Source of the DNA: Hyperoodon ampullatus
Lineage: Eukaryota > Chordata > Mammalia > Artiodactyla > Ziphiidae
Direction: 5' to 3'
Length of the DNA: 64,000 nt
NCBI GenBank assembly: GCA_949752795.1
Contig: OX457060.1
Span: 107,272,949-107,336,948, forward strand
Made by a program: the position numbers and the translations under genes. This document shows positions 10,995 to 21,944 of the stretch, piece after piece (position 1 is the first letter of the stretch; each line of letters opens with the position of its first letter). The notes under the pieces were generated by a model. The model ran no database searches. It had not been told where the DNA came from and saw nothing but the letters and a program-made list of their open reading frames with translations.

Positions 10995-11413
10995 TGCATT
11001 AGTTTGCTAGGGCTGCCATAACAAAGGACCACAGACTGGGGAGCTTAAACAGCAGAACTTAATTTTCTCACAGTTCTGGAGACTAGAAACCCAAGATCAA
11101 GGTGTTGGCAGGTTTGGTTTCTCCTGAGGTCTCTCTCATTGGCTTATAGATAGCCGTCTTCTCCCTGTCACCTTACCTGGCCTTTCCTCTGTGCAAGTGC
11201 CTCCCTAGTGTCTATTTTTATGTGTCCAAATTTCTTCTTCTCATAAAGATACCAATCAGATTGGATGAGGGCCCACCCATAGGATGTCATTTCACCCTAA
11301 TTACCTTTCTAAAAACCTTATCTCCAATTGCAGTCACAATCTGAGGTACTGGGAGTTAGGACTTTAACATATGAATTGGAGATGTGAGGAGAGACAAAAT
11401 TCAGCACACTGCA
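10995..11413 (-). mobile_element. MLT1-type solo LTR, antisense
   Basis: Reverse complement of an MLT1 LTR: TTAGTTTGCTAGGGCTGCCA, TAACAAAGGACCACAGACTG, TTCTCACAGTTCTGGAGACT, CCAAGATCAAGGTGTTGGCA, GATGAGGGCCCACCCATAGG, CAGTCACAATCTGAGGTACT, GACTTTAACATATGAATTGG. TG...CA ends (TGCATTAG and CACTGCA). No internal sequence on either side. Confidence 0.92.
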
Positions 11414-11854
11414 CCAGCCAAAGCTCCTTCAGTTATGATACCACTTCCTAAGAGAGCAAGATGTACTGCTTCTTTAGGCTTTGGTTTAGAATCCATGTAC
11501 CTCTGCTGCACTCTGTTGTTCAGAGCAAAACACAAGACACTTCTACAATCAAGGGTGGAGAAATGCAAGTAATGGCAAAAGGATGTACATTGGAAAGGCT
11601 TGTTCTAGCTATCTTTGCAAATGATCGCTAATGAAAATACTAATAAAAATACCAATTTTTAAGGAATTCTGAAGGAACTTCGGTGTAACACAGCCATGAA
11701 GAAAAATAAATTTTAGTAGATATAACAGTTAAAACTGAGCAATAACAAGGAAAATACTTTCTCAGGAGATCCAAACTTCATATTCCACCACCTCAGTTAA
11801 GTCCTTAACTTGTACCCCTGTAGATAATGCTCAAAACCATGCTTGGAGAAATGT
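11414..11854. other. No feature seen
   Basis: No repeat recognised. A 62-codon frame at 11384-11572 overlaps the LTR end and has no recognisable motif. Confidence 0.4.
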
Positions 11855-11960
11855 ACTATTATTAATTTTATGTTGGAAATAGAGAAATTCAGCTTTGTTG
11901 TGATTAAATAACTTGTTAGTCATAGTTTTAGGATTGTTAATTTATAAACTGAACTATTAG
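11855..11960 (-). mobile_element. MIR fragment, antisense
   Basis: TACTATTATTAATTTTATG, GGAAATAGAGAAATTCAG, GATTAAATAACTTGTTAGTC follow the antisense MIR core, with many substitutions. Confidence 0.45.
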
Positions 11961-12539
11961 GTAATTGATTAAGATCACTGTATTTGTGAGCTATTTAACC
12001 TTAATTTCAAGGGTTCCAATTATAAGGAACTTTATTTTTTTGATATCTGTAAAGTTCATCTAAGATAGATCAATACAGATTATACTATGATTAATAACAC
12101 CTTACTTATTCTACCTTGCATTTATCATCTATCTCATTTTAAGGAGAGGATTTATCTTCACATATCTAGGGTTTTTTTTAAGAGACAGTCAAATGTTAAG
12201 CTCAATTTCCATAGAGTTTGCAATATCATAGATTGTAGCACAAGTGACCTTGAAATGTAACATTCTGAGCCACTCAGTGATTATTTGTGCAAAAGCAAAC
12301 TTTTTTAAGCACACTTTAAAATTTTTGAACAAAGAACTCTTGCTAAAGGAATTGCTTTGAAGAAATAATATTGCTATAAAAATTTTATTAGATTAAATTG
12401 ATATAATTCAAAATTGAAAATTAAGTTATTTAAGGAAATGTGCATAAAGGCCATGAAACTGCAGGATGATATAACTTAGAACAATCTTAAAAGAAAATCA
12501 CAATTAATTTGACAATGATTTAGCATTTTTCATGTATCA
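11961..12539. other. No feature seen
   Basis: Very AT-rich DNA with short T and A runs. Nothing recognised. Confidence 0.4.
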
Positions 12540-12738
12540 AACCAGCAAAATATTTTAAAAGCATATCACTAAATGCTGATAAGTATGATATTATATTATA
12601 AATGCAAATCAACAAGCTGTTTTAGAAAGCAGTTTGACAGTATATAACAGAAAGTATGTGACCCAGTAATGACACAACTATCAAAGTTCCCTAAGGAGAT
12701 AAAAGTAACCAAAACAAACAACAAACACAGAAACTCAA

Positions 12739-12768
12739 ACACACACACGTGCTCACATGCACACACAC
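12739..12768 (+). repeat. Imperfect (CA)n microsatellite
   Basis: ACACACACACGTGCTCACAT followed by a second CACACACA block. Interrupted, so probably stable. Confidence 0.8.
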
Positions 12769-12871
12769 AGCTTTTTCACAAGGATGTCTATCAATTTATA
12801 GTTCTTAATAGTAAAACAAAAAAAATTTAAATTTTCAATAATAAGTCATTAAGTGAATTATGTTATATATA

Positions 12872-12895
12872 TGTATATATGTATACATATATACA
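12872..12895. repeat. 24-bp perfect AT-rich palindrome
   Basis: The centre is TATATGTATACATATA, and the symmetry extends four more bases each side to cover 24 nt. It lies in a longer TATATA/TGTATA patch that starts near 12863. Confidence 0.85.
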
Positions 12896-13070
12896 CACAA
12901 TGATCAAGGTTAAGGAAAGAAAAAGAAAATATTATCCATGGGAAACAAAGCTGGAAGAAAATCTAGAAAAGTTATGCTCGTGAATGGACTTCAGGTAATG
13001 AGTGTATCATCTATCTACCTTGCTGTATTTTCTATAATAAAATATATTTCTTTCATAATGGGAAAATATA

Positions 13071-14419
13071 GAATAAGCTGTGTACATTATTGGATTTTAA
13101 AAAAGAGCATTTAACCTCCATTTTTTTGTTATTACTTCTCCATTGTGAGTTATCAATTCTCTATTAAATACACTATGCTTATTAAGAAAAAAATGTATAT
13201 ATTTTTTAAAGTTAAGGAAAACATCAGTGATTATAAATAGTTGGATTATTACTAATACATTAAAACCTGGAATGTCATTAATTTTTCTCTGACTGTATTT
13301 TTCCAGGACAAATGTCAAATTGATTAATGTAGTGAACCTACTGTAATTTTTTGACAGCTCTGAAGAGCAGACCCAAGTAAGCTGACAAATTAGGAATAAA
13401 GTTTCACAAGAAGACCAATGGTATAAATTATGCTATTACCACTCACTGGGCATCAATGTTTTAAGAAAAAACGTTATACTTTTTGGGGTAAAGTCTAAAA
13501 AGCTGTTTTATATAGTGATGGGTTGAAGACTATTCCTCCTTTGGAACAGAAATAATATAAAATAGCTAACTGGTGTCATCAAATAACTTACTCCTATAAC
13601 CCAAACTAAATTGAATATTTTACTCATATAGATCCAGTCAAGATTTGCACCTGACTTCTAAATCCTTAGCCAGGAACTTGCACATACTGGTATAGTTCTT
13701 CAGAATTATGCCAACTTTATGAATTTGCCTAAAATAGGAAATCTTATATATGAATACAAAAAGGAAGAAAATTACAAATTTCACCCTGAGAAACTATTCA
13801 GATTCTTTTGAGGATTTATAGATTTAAAGAATTTTCATTTGGGAAGGGAGATTGGAGGTAATGTAATTCACTGGATTATCAGGGGGTTTTTTCCTGCAGT
13901 TTCTTTGTTGAAATGAAACTACAACAGGAAGCCTAAATTTAAGAAACTAAATAAAATTATTATGATAGAAGTAGAGTGGGAAAACTTGTCCTCCCTCCTT
14001 CTGTGTTTCTCTATGTCTCTCTCTATCTCTTTCTGTCTCTCTCTCAGCATGGTTTTTAAAATACAGAAGTTCTAGTTTAACAGAAGAGAGACTTGGTAAT
14101 GGGGAAATCAACTCCTTAGACTTGTTCAATGACTTAAAATTTTCAAATAATTGTATCATATTCAAAACAACTCAGAGTTTCTTCTCTCTCCTTTTTTTTT
14201 TTTTAAATTATATACCCATATCTTAAGAATGATAACTTTGGATTCCAAATAGGGTATCCTCATTATGCCAAGTTAAGTCTGGCCTTGGCACAGTGTTAGA
14301 TTTTATCAGATTTTTATGACCTTATTGTTAGAGATTCTATGTCCTATGTCAGTGTGGAGAATATTGCTATTTGCATGCCCATATACATTCTCTCTTCCTT
14401 TCTGCTCACAGAAGCCCAT
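13071..14419. other. No repeat family recognised; pyrimidine-rich patches
   Basis: AT-rich sequence with a CT-rich patch (about 13990-14045) and a T run at about 14192-14204. Frames of up to 85 codons around 14306-14567 overlap on both strands and have no supporting motif. Confidence 0.4.
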
Positions 14420-14745
14420 TATTATTATTATTTCTATCCTCTGCAAGGCCATGAGCTCAAGAATGGTGACCCTATTTCCAGCCTCAGGAATGAACCATGA
14501 TTGGTTCAATCCAATCAGCTTGGTCTTGTTCCTTTTGGCAGTGGATATTTTATATATTGTCATGTGACCAAGTCCTGGTCAATGCAACCTAAGGAAAACT
14601 CCACTGATAAACTTCTGTGGGAAATTTTTCTCACTATAAGAGTGATGCACAGAAATGTATTCTCTCTTCTTCCCTGAATAATATTATGTCTGCATATGAT
14701 ACTGGAACTGCTGCAGCCATTTTGTCACCATGAAGAGAGACATAC
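14420..14745 (+). mobile_element. Ancient MER-like interspersed repeat, 5' piece
   Basis: Ordered landmarks: GGAATGAACCATGATTGGTT, CAATCCAATCAGC, CATGTGACCAAGTCCTGGTC, AATGCAACCTAAGG, CTGGAACTGCTGCAGCCATT, CACCATGAAGAGA. The same family appears at 21.95 and 28.87 kb. Its expected continuation reappears at 15190, so this copy seems to be split. Family name not secure. Confidence 0.5.
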
Positions 14746-14749
14746 TGTA

Positions 14750-15185
14750 AAAGAGAGAAAACTTGTCTTTATTTCATGTCATTGTAAACAACAGAAACAG
14801 AGGCTTAACCATATTTAAACTTTTACTTTTCCCACTCAACAAAAAATCTGAAAGGTATTGTTCATTGGCCTTGAGACAATAGCTCTAAGGATATCAAGGG
14901 CAAGATTTCTTAAATTCCCGTGGCTTTTCTCTATTAGTATAAGATGGCTGTTACAATCCCAATCTACAAATCTATGTCAAAAAAACAAATCTATGTCTCC
15001 TTCCAATCAGAAGAGGAAGGAGGAATGAAGAGGAGGTGAAGTGACTGCATAAGACAATACACTTTCCCATAGGGGGACTCCATGGGAGAAGATCTGGGAA
15101 AGTGAATTTTTTTCTTCTCAGACTCTGTAGTAGAAGAAAGGAAGGAACTGGTGCTTGGCTGCTGAGTGAACTTATCTGTACCTTC
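14750..15185. mobile_element. Probable inserted repeat inside the 14.4-15.35 kb element
   Basis: A block between the two halves of the flanking repeat. It contains AACAGAAACAGAGGCTTAAC, TTGAGACAATAGCTCTAAGG, CGTGGCTTTTCTCTATTAGT, ATAAGATGGCTGTTACAATC and CCAATCAGAAGAGGAAGGAG. These landmarks recall a medium-reiteration mammalian repeat in antisense, but no clean ends or duplication are visible. Confidence 0.35.
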
Positions 15186-15189
15186 CCTA

Positions 15190-15352
15190 TGGAAGACAAA
15201 GGGAAAGATAGAAAAACCTAGATTCTTGATGACATTGTTGATCCATTGAATAAAATAAGACAGGACAGCAGTTTCCAGACTTTGTATTATATGAGAAAAT
15301 GAAGGTCTACTATTTAAGATACTTGTAGTTTGGGGTTTTGTTGCTTTCACTT
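15190..15352 (+). mobile_element. Ancient MER-like interspersed repeat, 3' piece
   Basis: GATTCTTGATGACATTGTTG, ATCCATTGAATAAAATAAG, CAGACTTTGTATTATATGAG, TAGTTTGGGGTTTTGTTGCT and TTCACTT fit the 3' end of the element that begins near 14420. Confidence 0.45.
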
Positions 15353-15534
15353 GAAAATATCTTAATTAATAGAACCACATAAACATCATATAAAATGAAT
15401 TCTAATGTCACATGTCAATAAAGGTCAAACTGATAATTTTTTTTAAAATCAGAAGAAATAAATATACCTAAAAGTTTTATGTTTCAATTTATATACATTC
15501 TTTCTTATTCTTAACTTTTAGAGAAACAGATTAG

Positions 15535-15672
15535 TCATCACTGCATAGACATCCCTTACTTTTTATTTACTGTTTGTCTTCTACCATTAGAATATAGTCC
15601 GAGAGCAGATACTGTTTCTGCTTTGTTCATTACTATGTGCACAATGTCTTTCATAGAGTACATAACAAACAG
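15535..15672 (+). mobile_element. L2 3'-end fragment, sense
   Basis: ACTGTTTGTCTTCTACCATT, AGAATATAGTCCGAGAGCAG, CTTTGTTCATTACTATGTGC and CTTTCATAGAGTACATAAC follow the L2 3' end order (TAAGCTCCATGAGGGCAG, TTGTTCACTGCTG, CTGGCACATAG). A 15-base A run follows at about 15675-15689. Confidence 0.6.
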
Positions 15673-15689
15673 CCAAAAAAAAAAAAAAA

Positions 15690-16086
15690 GAATACGTTTA
15701 TCCATTTAGTAGGATGTTTGGAAAATGTGCTTAAAAAACAATTCAAGACTCCTTGCAATTAGTACAACCTTTAACAATGTGATTTCTACTACTTCTGAGG
15801 TCAGCGATGTGGAAAAAAGGAAAAAAAAGAAAACCTTATTTACAGATGTTGAGTAGTTGAGATGTCTGGGGAAATTAATTTTGTTTAAATAAATATGCTC
15901 CAAATAATAATTTAATCTTTGTATGAAGGAAAATGAGTCATTCTCTTTCTTTTATATTTACCATTGATTATGAGTTAATGAGAGCTTCAAATCAATATTC
16001 TCTGTACTCATAAAAGGAGGTCATAGAATCTTAGTATATAGGTCATCTAATCCAATTTCTTTCCCTTAATCAAGTTCTCATTAACA
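15690..16086. other. No feature seen
   Basis: AT-rich. A 65-codon antisense frame here has a poly-Phe run and no domain. Confidence 0.4.
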
Positions 16087-16620
16087 TGGGGAGACTGAAT
16101 ATACAAACAAACAATGGCCAGATCATATATAACAATATAACTGTGACCCATAAACTGCATCAACCTGCCCAGGAAACCAACTCCTTATATATAATCTAAA
16201 ACACAGGAAGCCAGGTTGCTCAGATTGCTGTCTCTAGTGACAATCCAAGAAGCTAAACAATAACTTCTGTAACAATTGGTCCAGAATAGGCAGAACTTGA
16301 TTAATAACTGACAGCTTCCCCAATTTTTATCCCTGCTTCCAATTCAGGACCAACCAGAGAAAGCCAAATATGCAGCCCAAACCAGTCACATAGGATGCCT
16401 ACTTCTAGTTAGTCCATCTACAGCTTTCCCAGAGAAACAGCCTGCAGTCAGGGCATACCTTAAGTCTTCCTTTTTCTCACTGTAAAACTTTCCCACTCCT
16501 GTCTGCCTTTGAGTACCTGCCAAATACCAGTAATGGTGGCTGGCTGCTTTGCTATAGCAAGCTCAGAATAAATAGCCTTTGCTTTTCTCATTTGGTTGGT
16601 TTTTGTTTATGTCCACAGCA
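16087..16620 (+). mobile_element. Class I-like (ERV1-type) solo LTR
   Basis: A 534-bp block starting TGGGGAGACTGAATA and ending TTATGTCCACAGCA, so TG...CA. The 3' part has the usual R/U5 layout: GCTATAGCAAGCTCAG, an AATAAA signal at 16567-16572, then GCTTTTCTCATTTGGTTGGT and a T/G-rich end. No gag, pol or env sequence and no second LTR in the window. Old solo LTR. Subfamily not assigned. Confidence 0.6.
16567..16572 (+). promoter_or_regulatory. Polyadenylation signal AATAAA in an LTR
   Basis: Located 48 bases before the LTR end, followed by a T/G-rich downstream region (TTTGGTTGGTTTTTGTTTAT). The arrangement is that of an LTR R region. Confidence 0.55.
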
Positions 16621-17300
16621 TATATTGTCAAATATACTTCAACAGCTATACTACAAAACCAAATTCACATTAAAATACTTAGAGTCTGTTGGATTTCCTT
16701 AAAAGAAATTCATAAAATAATTCAATAAAGATGATCGTTAGAAAGTGATGCCTTGACCAGATGGACTACAGGAGTGTCAGTTTAATTAAAAAATAAAAGT
16801 AATCTTTATAAGATCTCCTGACCTATTTTTAGCATATTTATCAGTTAGAAAATAGAGCACTTTAATGTTTTCCTGAAATAATTCATTAAATATAGATGCA
16901 ACCAAAATAGATTCAAGGTTATTACCAATTAATCAATCTGAAGCATTCTGAATCACATTTCAAAAATTATTTACCTCACATTTAAACATACAAAGAAATT
17001 TGTGAAACACTTTTTGGTGATTTTGCTTTCCAAGCACAATGGAAGAAATATAGCTATTACTCTAGATTTTTTAACTGGCCTTATTAGACTTGTTGGAATT
17101 AAAGTTTTCTAACAAGAAAATATGGACATTCATGTGTCAACATTGTAAAAATCTCAGATATAATTTCCTTCTAATTGTTTTTCACATGTTTGAATATAAA
17201 TACATAGAAAATCACAAAATTAAAGTATCATGAAAGATTAAACATACCTTCTAAGAGAAGATTCCTAGATGAACTAAAATTGTTTATTCTTACTGATGTT
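16621..17300. other. No feature seen
   Basis: AT-rich filler up to the left target-site duplication of the next SINE. Confidence 0.45.
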
Positions 17301-17316
17301 TCAGTTGTTTTCTTTT

Positions 17317-17545
17317 CTTTTTTCTTTTTTTTTTTCTTTTCTTTTATTTTTTTGCAGTACACGGGCCTCTCACTGTTGTGGCTTCTCCCGTTGTGGAGCA
17401 CAGGCTCCGGACGAACAGGCTCAGTGGCCATGGCTCACGGGCCCAGCCACTTCATGGCATGTGAGATCTTCCTGGACCGGGGCATGAACCCATGTCCCCT
17501 GCATCAGCAGGTGGACTCTCAACCACTGTACCACCAGGGAAGCCC
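17317..17545 (-). mobile_element. CHR SINE (cetacean-type, tRNA-Glu-derived), antisense
   Basis: Complete antisense copy: interrupted T/C tail (17317-17356), GCAGTACACGGGCCTCTCAC, and the tRNA-like head ending CCACCAGGGAAGCCC. It is flanked by a perfect 16-bp duplication TCAGTTGTTTTCTTTT (17301-17316 and 17546-17561). The right copy is followed by AACATG, so the nick site reads TTTT/AA, the preferred L1 endonuclease target. Tail interruptions and lost CpGs suggest moderate age. Confidence 0.96.
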
Positions 17546-17561
17546 TCAGTTGTTTTCTTTT

Positions 17562-18089
17562 AACATGTAAATTCGTATAAAGATGTGCTATTTATTAAGG
17601 CAGCACTGATTTCATTTTTACTGTCAATAGGAACCATAATTATAAATGATAATAATAATACATTAATTTATCTTGATAATTTTGGAGACAATATATAATT
17701 TTCAAAAACTGAATACAATAATGGGGACTTCGTTTGTCCAAAGATATTCTGATTGATTTTTCCTTCTCCTTCAGGTTTGTCTTAGATTGCAGACATTTCT
17801 TGTTGCCATCAGAAGAGCTTGCAGACAAACGTGTTGCTAATCCTTGATCCATGAAATAAGAATCCAAGACATAAAAATCAAAGGAGGCTTTTTAAGGGAG
17901 GATAATAAATCCAGCAGCCCTCAAGGGGAGAATGCACAGATGAACACCTTGCCCCAACTGGGATTGCATAAAATTGCACTACTTGAAATACTCTCTTCTG
18001 ACCATGAGGACATTTTAGTCAGATTCCTGAATATCCCAAAGTTAGTTAAGCAATCCTACATTAAAATGATAGTATTTTTATAGCCCTAA
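17562..18089. other. No feature seen
   Basis: No recognised repeat. A 79-codon frame at 17844-18083 has no recognisable domain and no promoter or splice support. Confidence 0.4.
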
Positions 18090-18270
18090 ATAATGAGGAG
18101 TTTCTGTTCAACATGTATAAAATTTCAGTTATGCAAGATGAATAAGTTTTAGGAATCTGCTGTACAATATTATGTTTATAGTCAGCAATATTGCACTGTA
18201 CATTGAAAAATTTGTTAAGATTGTAGATCTCATGTTATCTCTTCTTACCACAATAAAAACAATTGAAATG
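18090..18270 (+). mobile_element. L1-type 3' UTR fragment, sense
   Basis: AAATTTCAGTTATGCAAGAT, GAATAAGTTTTAGGAATCTG, CTGTACAATATTATG, GCACTGTACATTGAAAAATT, TGTTAAGATTGTAGATCTCA, TGTTATCTCTTCTTACCACA match the 3' UTR of old L1 families. Confidence 0.65.
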
Positions 18271-18541
18271 TTAATAAGAAGATGCAGTCTAGAGCAGTCT
18301 TTCTGATGCTCTGACTTTCACCATCCAAGCACACATGATATATAAAACCACATAATATTGAGCAGCACAATAACAAAGAAATTTGCAAGGCACTGATTTT
18401 CAAACAGGAGTTTTGTTTGTCTCAGTTTCCACACATGGTTCCCAAAGTATACTTTCAACAACTTTGAAAATACCTGGAATAAAATGTTAGGCATTGAGCA
18501 GAGGGAGAATGAGTAAAGCTAGAAAAAAAAAAAAAAAATGA

Positions 18542-18755
18542 GGGCTTCCCTTGTGGTGCAGTTGTTGAGAGTCCGCCTGCTGATGCAGGGGACACGGGTT
18601 CATGCCCCGGTCCGGGAAGATCCCACATGCCGCGGAGTGGCTGAGCCCGTGAGCCGTGGCCGCTGAGCTTGCGCGTCCGGAGCCTGTGCTCTGCAACGGG
18701 AGAGGCCACAGCAGTGAGAGACCCACATACCGCAAAAAAAAAAAAAAAAAAAAAA
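18542..18755 (+). mobile_element. CHR SINE, sense
   Basis: Full-length sense copy: GGGCTTCCCTTGTGGTGCAG (A-box side), GGACACGGGTTCATGCCCCG (B-box side), CGCTGAGCTTGCGCGTCCGG, ending in a pure A tail of about 22 (18734-18755). Many CpGs survive, which suggests a recent copy. An A run also lies just upstream (18523-18538), which hides the target-site duplication. Confidence 0.96.
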
Positions 18756-19308
18756 GAGAGCCATTTGACTCTTACACAATTTGGCTTGAGTTAGCATTCA
18801 CTTTTCCTGTGACACCTTTACATCCATAAGATATGTAACATATAACAGGACATTGTCAGTTTCATGACTTAGAAAAATAACATTGTTCTATAGGAAAGGT
18901 CACATTGCAGTGAATAATAAATATCCAGTTTCTCTTTAAAAATTACACAGAAATTCAGAGGAAATTTTCAGACCAATGAAATAAACATGCACTTAAATAA
19001 TACAACAGACAGTAGTTAGAATATCATTTTTTACCCAGATCCTAGATGTTCTGATCCAGTGATATCTTCAAAACAAAGAAAATTCAAATATAAAATTGGA
19101 AATAAATTGCTGCTATTTTTAAAGTGTAAATTAATGGGACTGTCTATAGATGAAATTTAGATTAGAAATATATATCTGGAAGTACTAAAAATAAGACAGT
19201 GTTAAATATATTGTCAGACACTGGCATTTTATCATAAAACTACACTCATGCTATTTGTCTTTTTGGAAATGCTCATATTCAAATCTTTTTATTTAAATGT
19301 CTAGTTCA
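18756..19308. other. No feature seen
   Basis: AT-rich sequence between two SINEs. Confidence 0.4.
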
Positions 19309-19490
19309 GGGCTTCCCTGGTGGCACAGTGGTTAAGAATCTGCCTGCCAATGCAGGGGACACAGATTTGAGCCCTGGTCCGGCAGGATCCCACATGCCAT
19401 GGAGCAACTAATCCCGTGCGCCACAACTACCGAGCCTGTGCTCTAGAGCCCGTGAGCCACAACTGCTGAGCCCGCATGCTGCAACTACTG
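19309..19490 (+). mobile_element. CHR SINE of the longer, older subtype, 3'-truncated
   Basis: Same tRNA-Glu-like head (GGGCTTCCCTGGTGGCACAG). After the B-box it follows the other CHR subtype, with repeated CCACAACTACCGAGCCTGTG and GAGCCACAACTGCTGAGCCC units. It ends at GCAACTACTG without the expected remaining units and tail, so the 3' end is missing. Confidence 0.9.
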
Positions 19491-19749
19491 ATTGTTTTAA
19501 TTACAAATAATAACAAACCCACATACATGATTATAATCCTTCCATTTTATTTCAATAAATAAATGTAATCAATTGATTCCTCTGCAAAAGCAAACTATAT
19601 AATTTCCTTCTTGCTATATATACTGTTCTTTTTCCAACTAAAATATTAATATATTATCATACATGGTATAAATATAGGCATTTAGACAGAAAAATTCCAA
19701 AAAGCGTAAATTTTCATTCAGTAATCTAGTATAGGTTAGTAAAATTAAG

Positions 19750-19862
19750 AGTGTCAGAGAGACAGAGAGTGAGAGAGGGAGAGAGAGAGACAAAGAGGGA
19801 GGGAGGGAAGAAGGAGGGAGGGAGGAAAGAAAGGAAGAGAGAGAGAGTGAGCAAGCGAGCTG
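19750..19862 (+). repeat. GA-rich simple-repeat tract
   Basis: About 110 bases of almost pure purine on the + strand: GAGAGAGGGAGAGAGAGAGA, then GGGAGGGAGGGAAGAAGGAG and GAGGAAAGAAAGGAAGAGAG units. The antisense open frame here (Leu/Ser/Phe/Pro-rich) is an artefact of this composition. Confidence 0.9.
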
Positions 19863-21409
19863 AGGTATTTCTCCAGTGGTGCTGGAGGAGATGCCTAAGG
19901 AATTGGAAATGGTGTTGGTAATATAATGGTCTGTGCAACCTCATGAGCTGTCAAATCCTAGACTGCACAAGACTAATAGCTCTTTTATTTAGCACTGCTC
20001 CCCAACCTCGGAGGCACAGAACACTAGCTATTTAAGGGCAAAGTGATAAAGACTCACTTACTTAGGTTGATAAGCTTTCTCAGGAGTAGCATTTTGATTC
20101 TGAAACAAGTCACAGAACTCATTAGCAGAACCAATGCAATGATAATAGACTATGACTAACTTTAATTGTCCTTCTGTTGTGTTATGCATTTAAAGGCCGC
20201 ATTTGAAATGAAAGCTTTGTTGGTGATTTATTGTTGGTGATTTGGATTTTAAAGTAAGATAATCTCACACCTATAACAAGATCAGTTCTGCCTTAGACAC
20301 ATGTCCTGGATCACCTTCAGAAATCTTTGTTGATGACATAAAATGCAAGTGTTTTAAGCTACTGATTTTGCAAAATAATAGTTAAATTCTACTTATCATT
20401 TAATATTCAAAGATATTAACTTTATGTTTCATGAAATGTGAAATAAAATGCTAGCTACAAACCTGGCACATACTTCAAATGGCATTCTAGAGTTTAAAGC
20501 ATCAAAAAGTTTTAAACAGGCAGCACCATTGTACACAGAAGAGATTTATTAGTTTGTCAGTATGATAGAGAGACATACTGCAGCATCCTTGGAAGGGTGT
20601 ATAAAGTTTAAATAAGCATATTCAATATGAGAATATAATTTTATATTTAGAAATGTTTTTTTTAAGTTACTATTGTTTTTTAATACGTCAAGAAAGTAAG
20701 TTCATAAAGAAAGCTCTACTACTTTGAGCGCTATTAATTCTCAAGGCAGGAACGGTTATCTTGGACACGGGATATGCTTGAGATGTTTGTTTGTAATGGA
20801 ACAGAGTTTACATGTTATAAGTGTGAGAACTTCCGGTAGAATGAAAACATGCAATAGAGACTAAACTGGGGCCCAGAGATCTGGATTCTAGCTAGGGTCC
20901 TGTGTATGGCCCCAGGGGGCTTTAGACTGCCCAAATTAAATTTGCATAGCTTAGCAGCCCTGTGGGTCTATCCCTTACTTGCAGAATACTATAGATCATA
21001 TTATAGATCCCGTTTTGATTTTAGTGTCCTCTATTGTCAACCAAGGGGTTTAGATTAATTACTAAATTATTTCAGATATGCACTTATCTAAAATATTTTT
21101 TGAGAATGTAGTGAATTAAATGTTCCTAAATTTTATCTATGTAGGTATTCTTAACACTGTAACTTATGCATAATAGAATAGTAAAATAACTAGAAAAATC
21201 AATGGAAAGGTATTTATGATTCATCAAGTCAATGTAAAGCAATGTGATTCAGGACACTTACAATCCAGCCTTCTGTTATTCTTTCTCCTATGTTCTTATA
21301 TATCAAAAGGAGAAATCAAATAAACCAGAATAAAACTTGGTTATAGGAAATTAGATAAAGGGTCAGGCCATTAGGACGTTTGTTGCTTTTATTTTCTATC
21401 ATTGCTTTT
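19863..21409. other. No transposon recognised; possible single-copy sequence
   Basis: Apart from a two-copy 14-bp-period repeat (TTGTTGGTGATTT at 20217-20229 and 20231-20243), nothing recognised. No coding support. Confidence 0.4.
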
Positions 21410-21570
21410 TTCCAACCAACTGATTGACATACAAAAAGCTGCACATGTTTAATATATACAACTTGATGAATCTGGAGATAAGTACATTTGTGAAACCATC
21501 ACCATAATCTATGTCATAAACATATTCATCACCTTCAAATATTACATGATATAAAGAGGAATCTAAAAGT
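21410..21570 (-). mobile_element. L1M 3' UTR fragment, antisense
   Basis: ACTGATTGACATACAAAAAG, CTGCACATGTTTAATATATA, CAACTTGATGAATCTGGAGA, GTGAAACCATCACCATAATC, ATATTCATCACCTTCAAATA: ordered landmarks of an antisense old L1 3' UTR. The same family recurs at 60.0 kb. Confidence 0.7.
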
Positions 21571-21944
21571 GTCCTTTTTAAATTTTTAACAGCACTTCCA
21601 TACTTTTCCCTTGGAGAATTTTAATGAAGTAGTGTTTCTTTGCATTTTTCATTTGGAATGATCTCTCTAGTGTCAGATAGGAGACTAACTTGGACTGCTG
21701 CAATATGCTTAGAAAGGAATAATGAAGGCTTGGACCAAGGTAAAGACAGTGACCAGTTATTGTAAAAAAGAATTGAGTAGGTTCAAGAGATATTAATCAG
21801 TTTAATAAGAGGATTGATTAGAAGTAGGATGCAAAAAAAAGGAAAAGTTAGTTACTCCCAGATTTCTTCTTAGAGCAGCTAGAAAAATGGTGAATCTATG
21901 AAGATAATACATTGTGTTCAGCTCACCATGTTCTTTTTGGGGCA
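21571..21944. other. No feature seen
   Basis: A short AAAAAAAA run at about 21833. Otherwise nothing recognised. Confidence 0.4.

Larger units (their letters stand above)
12540..13070 (+). mobile_element. Old L1M/HAL1 3'-end remnant
   Basis: Sense 3' end of an old L1-type element: AAAGCAGTTTGACAGTATAT, TATGTGACCCAGTAATGACA, CTATCAAAGTTCCCTAAGGA, TTCACAAGGATGTCTATCAA, AAAGCTGGAAGAAAATCTAG and GTAATGAGTGTATCATC. A CA-rich run (12739-12768) and an AT palindrome (12872-12895) lie inside it. The frame is destroyed. Confidence 0.6.
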
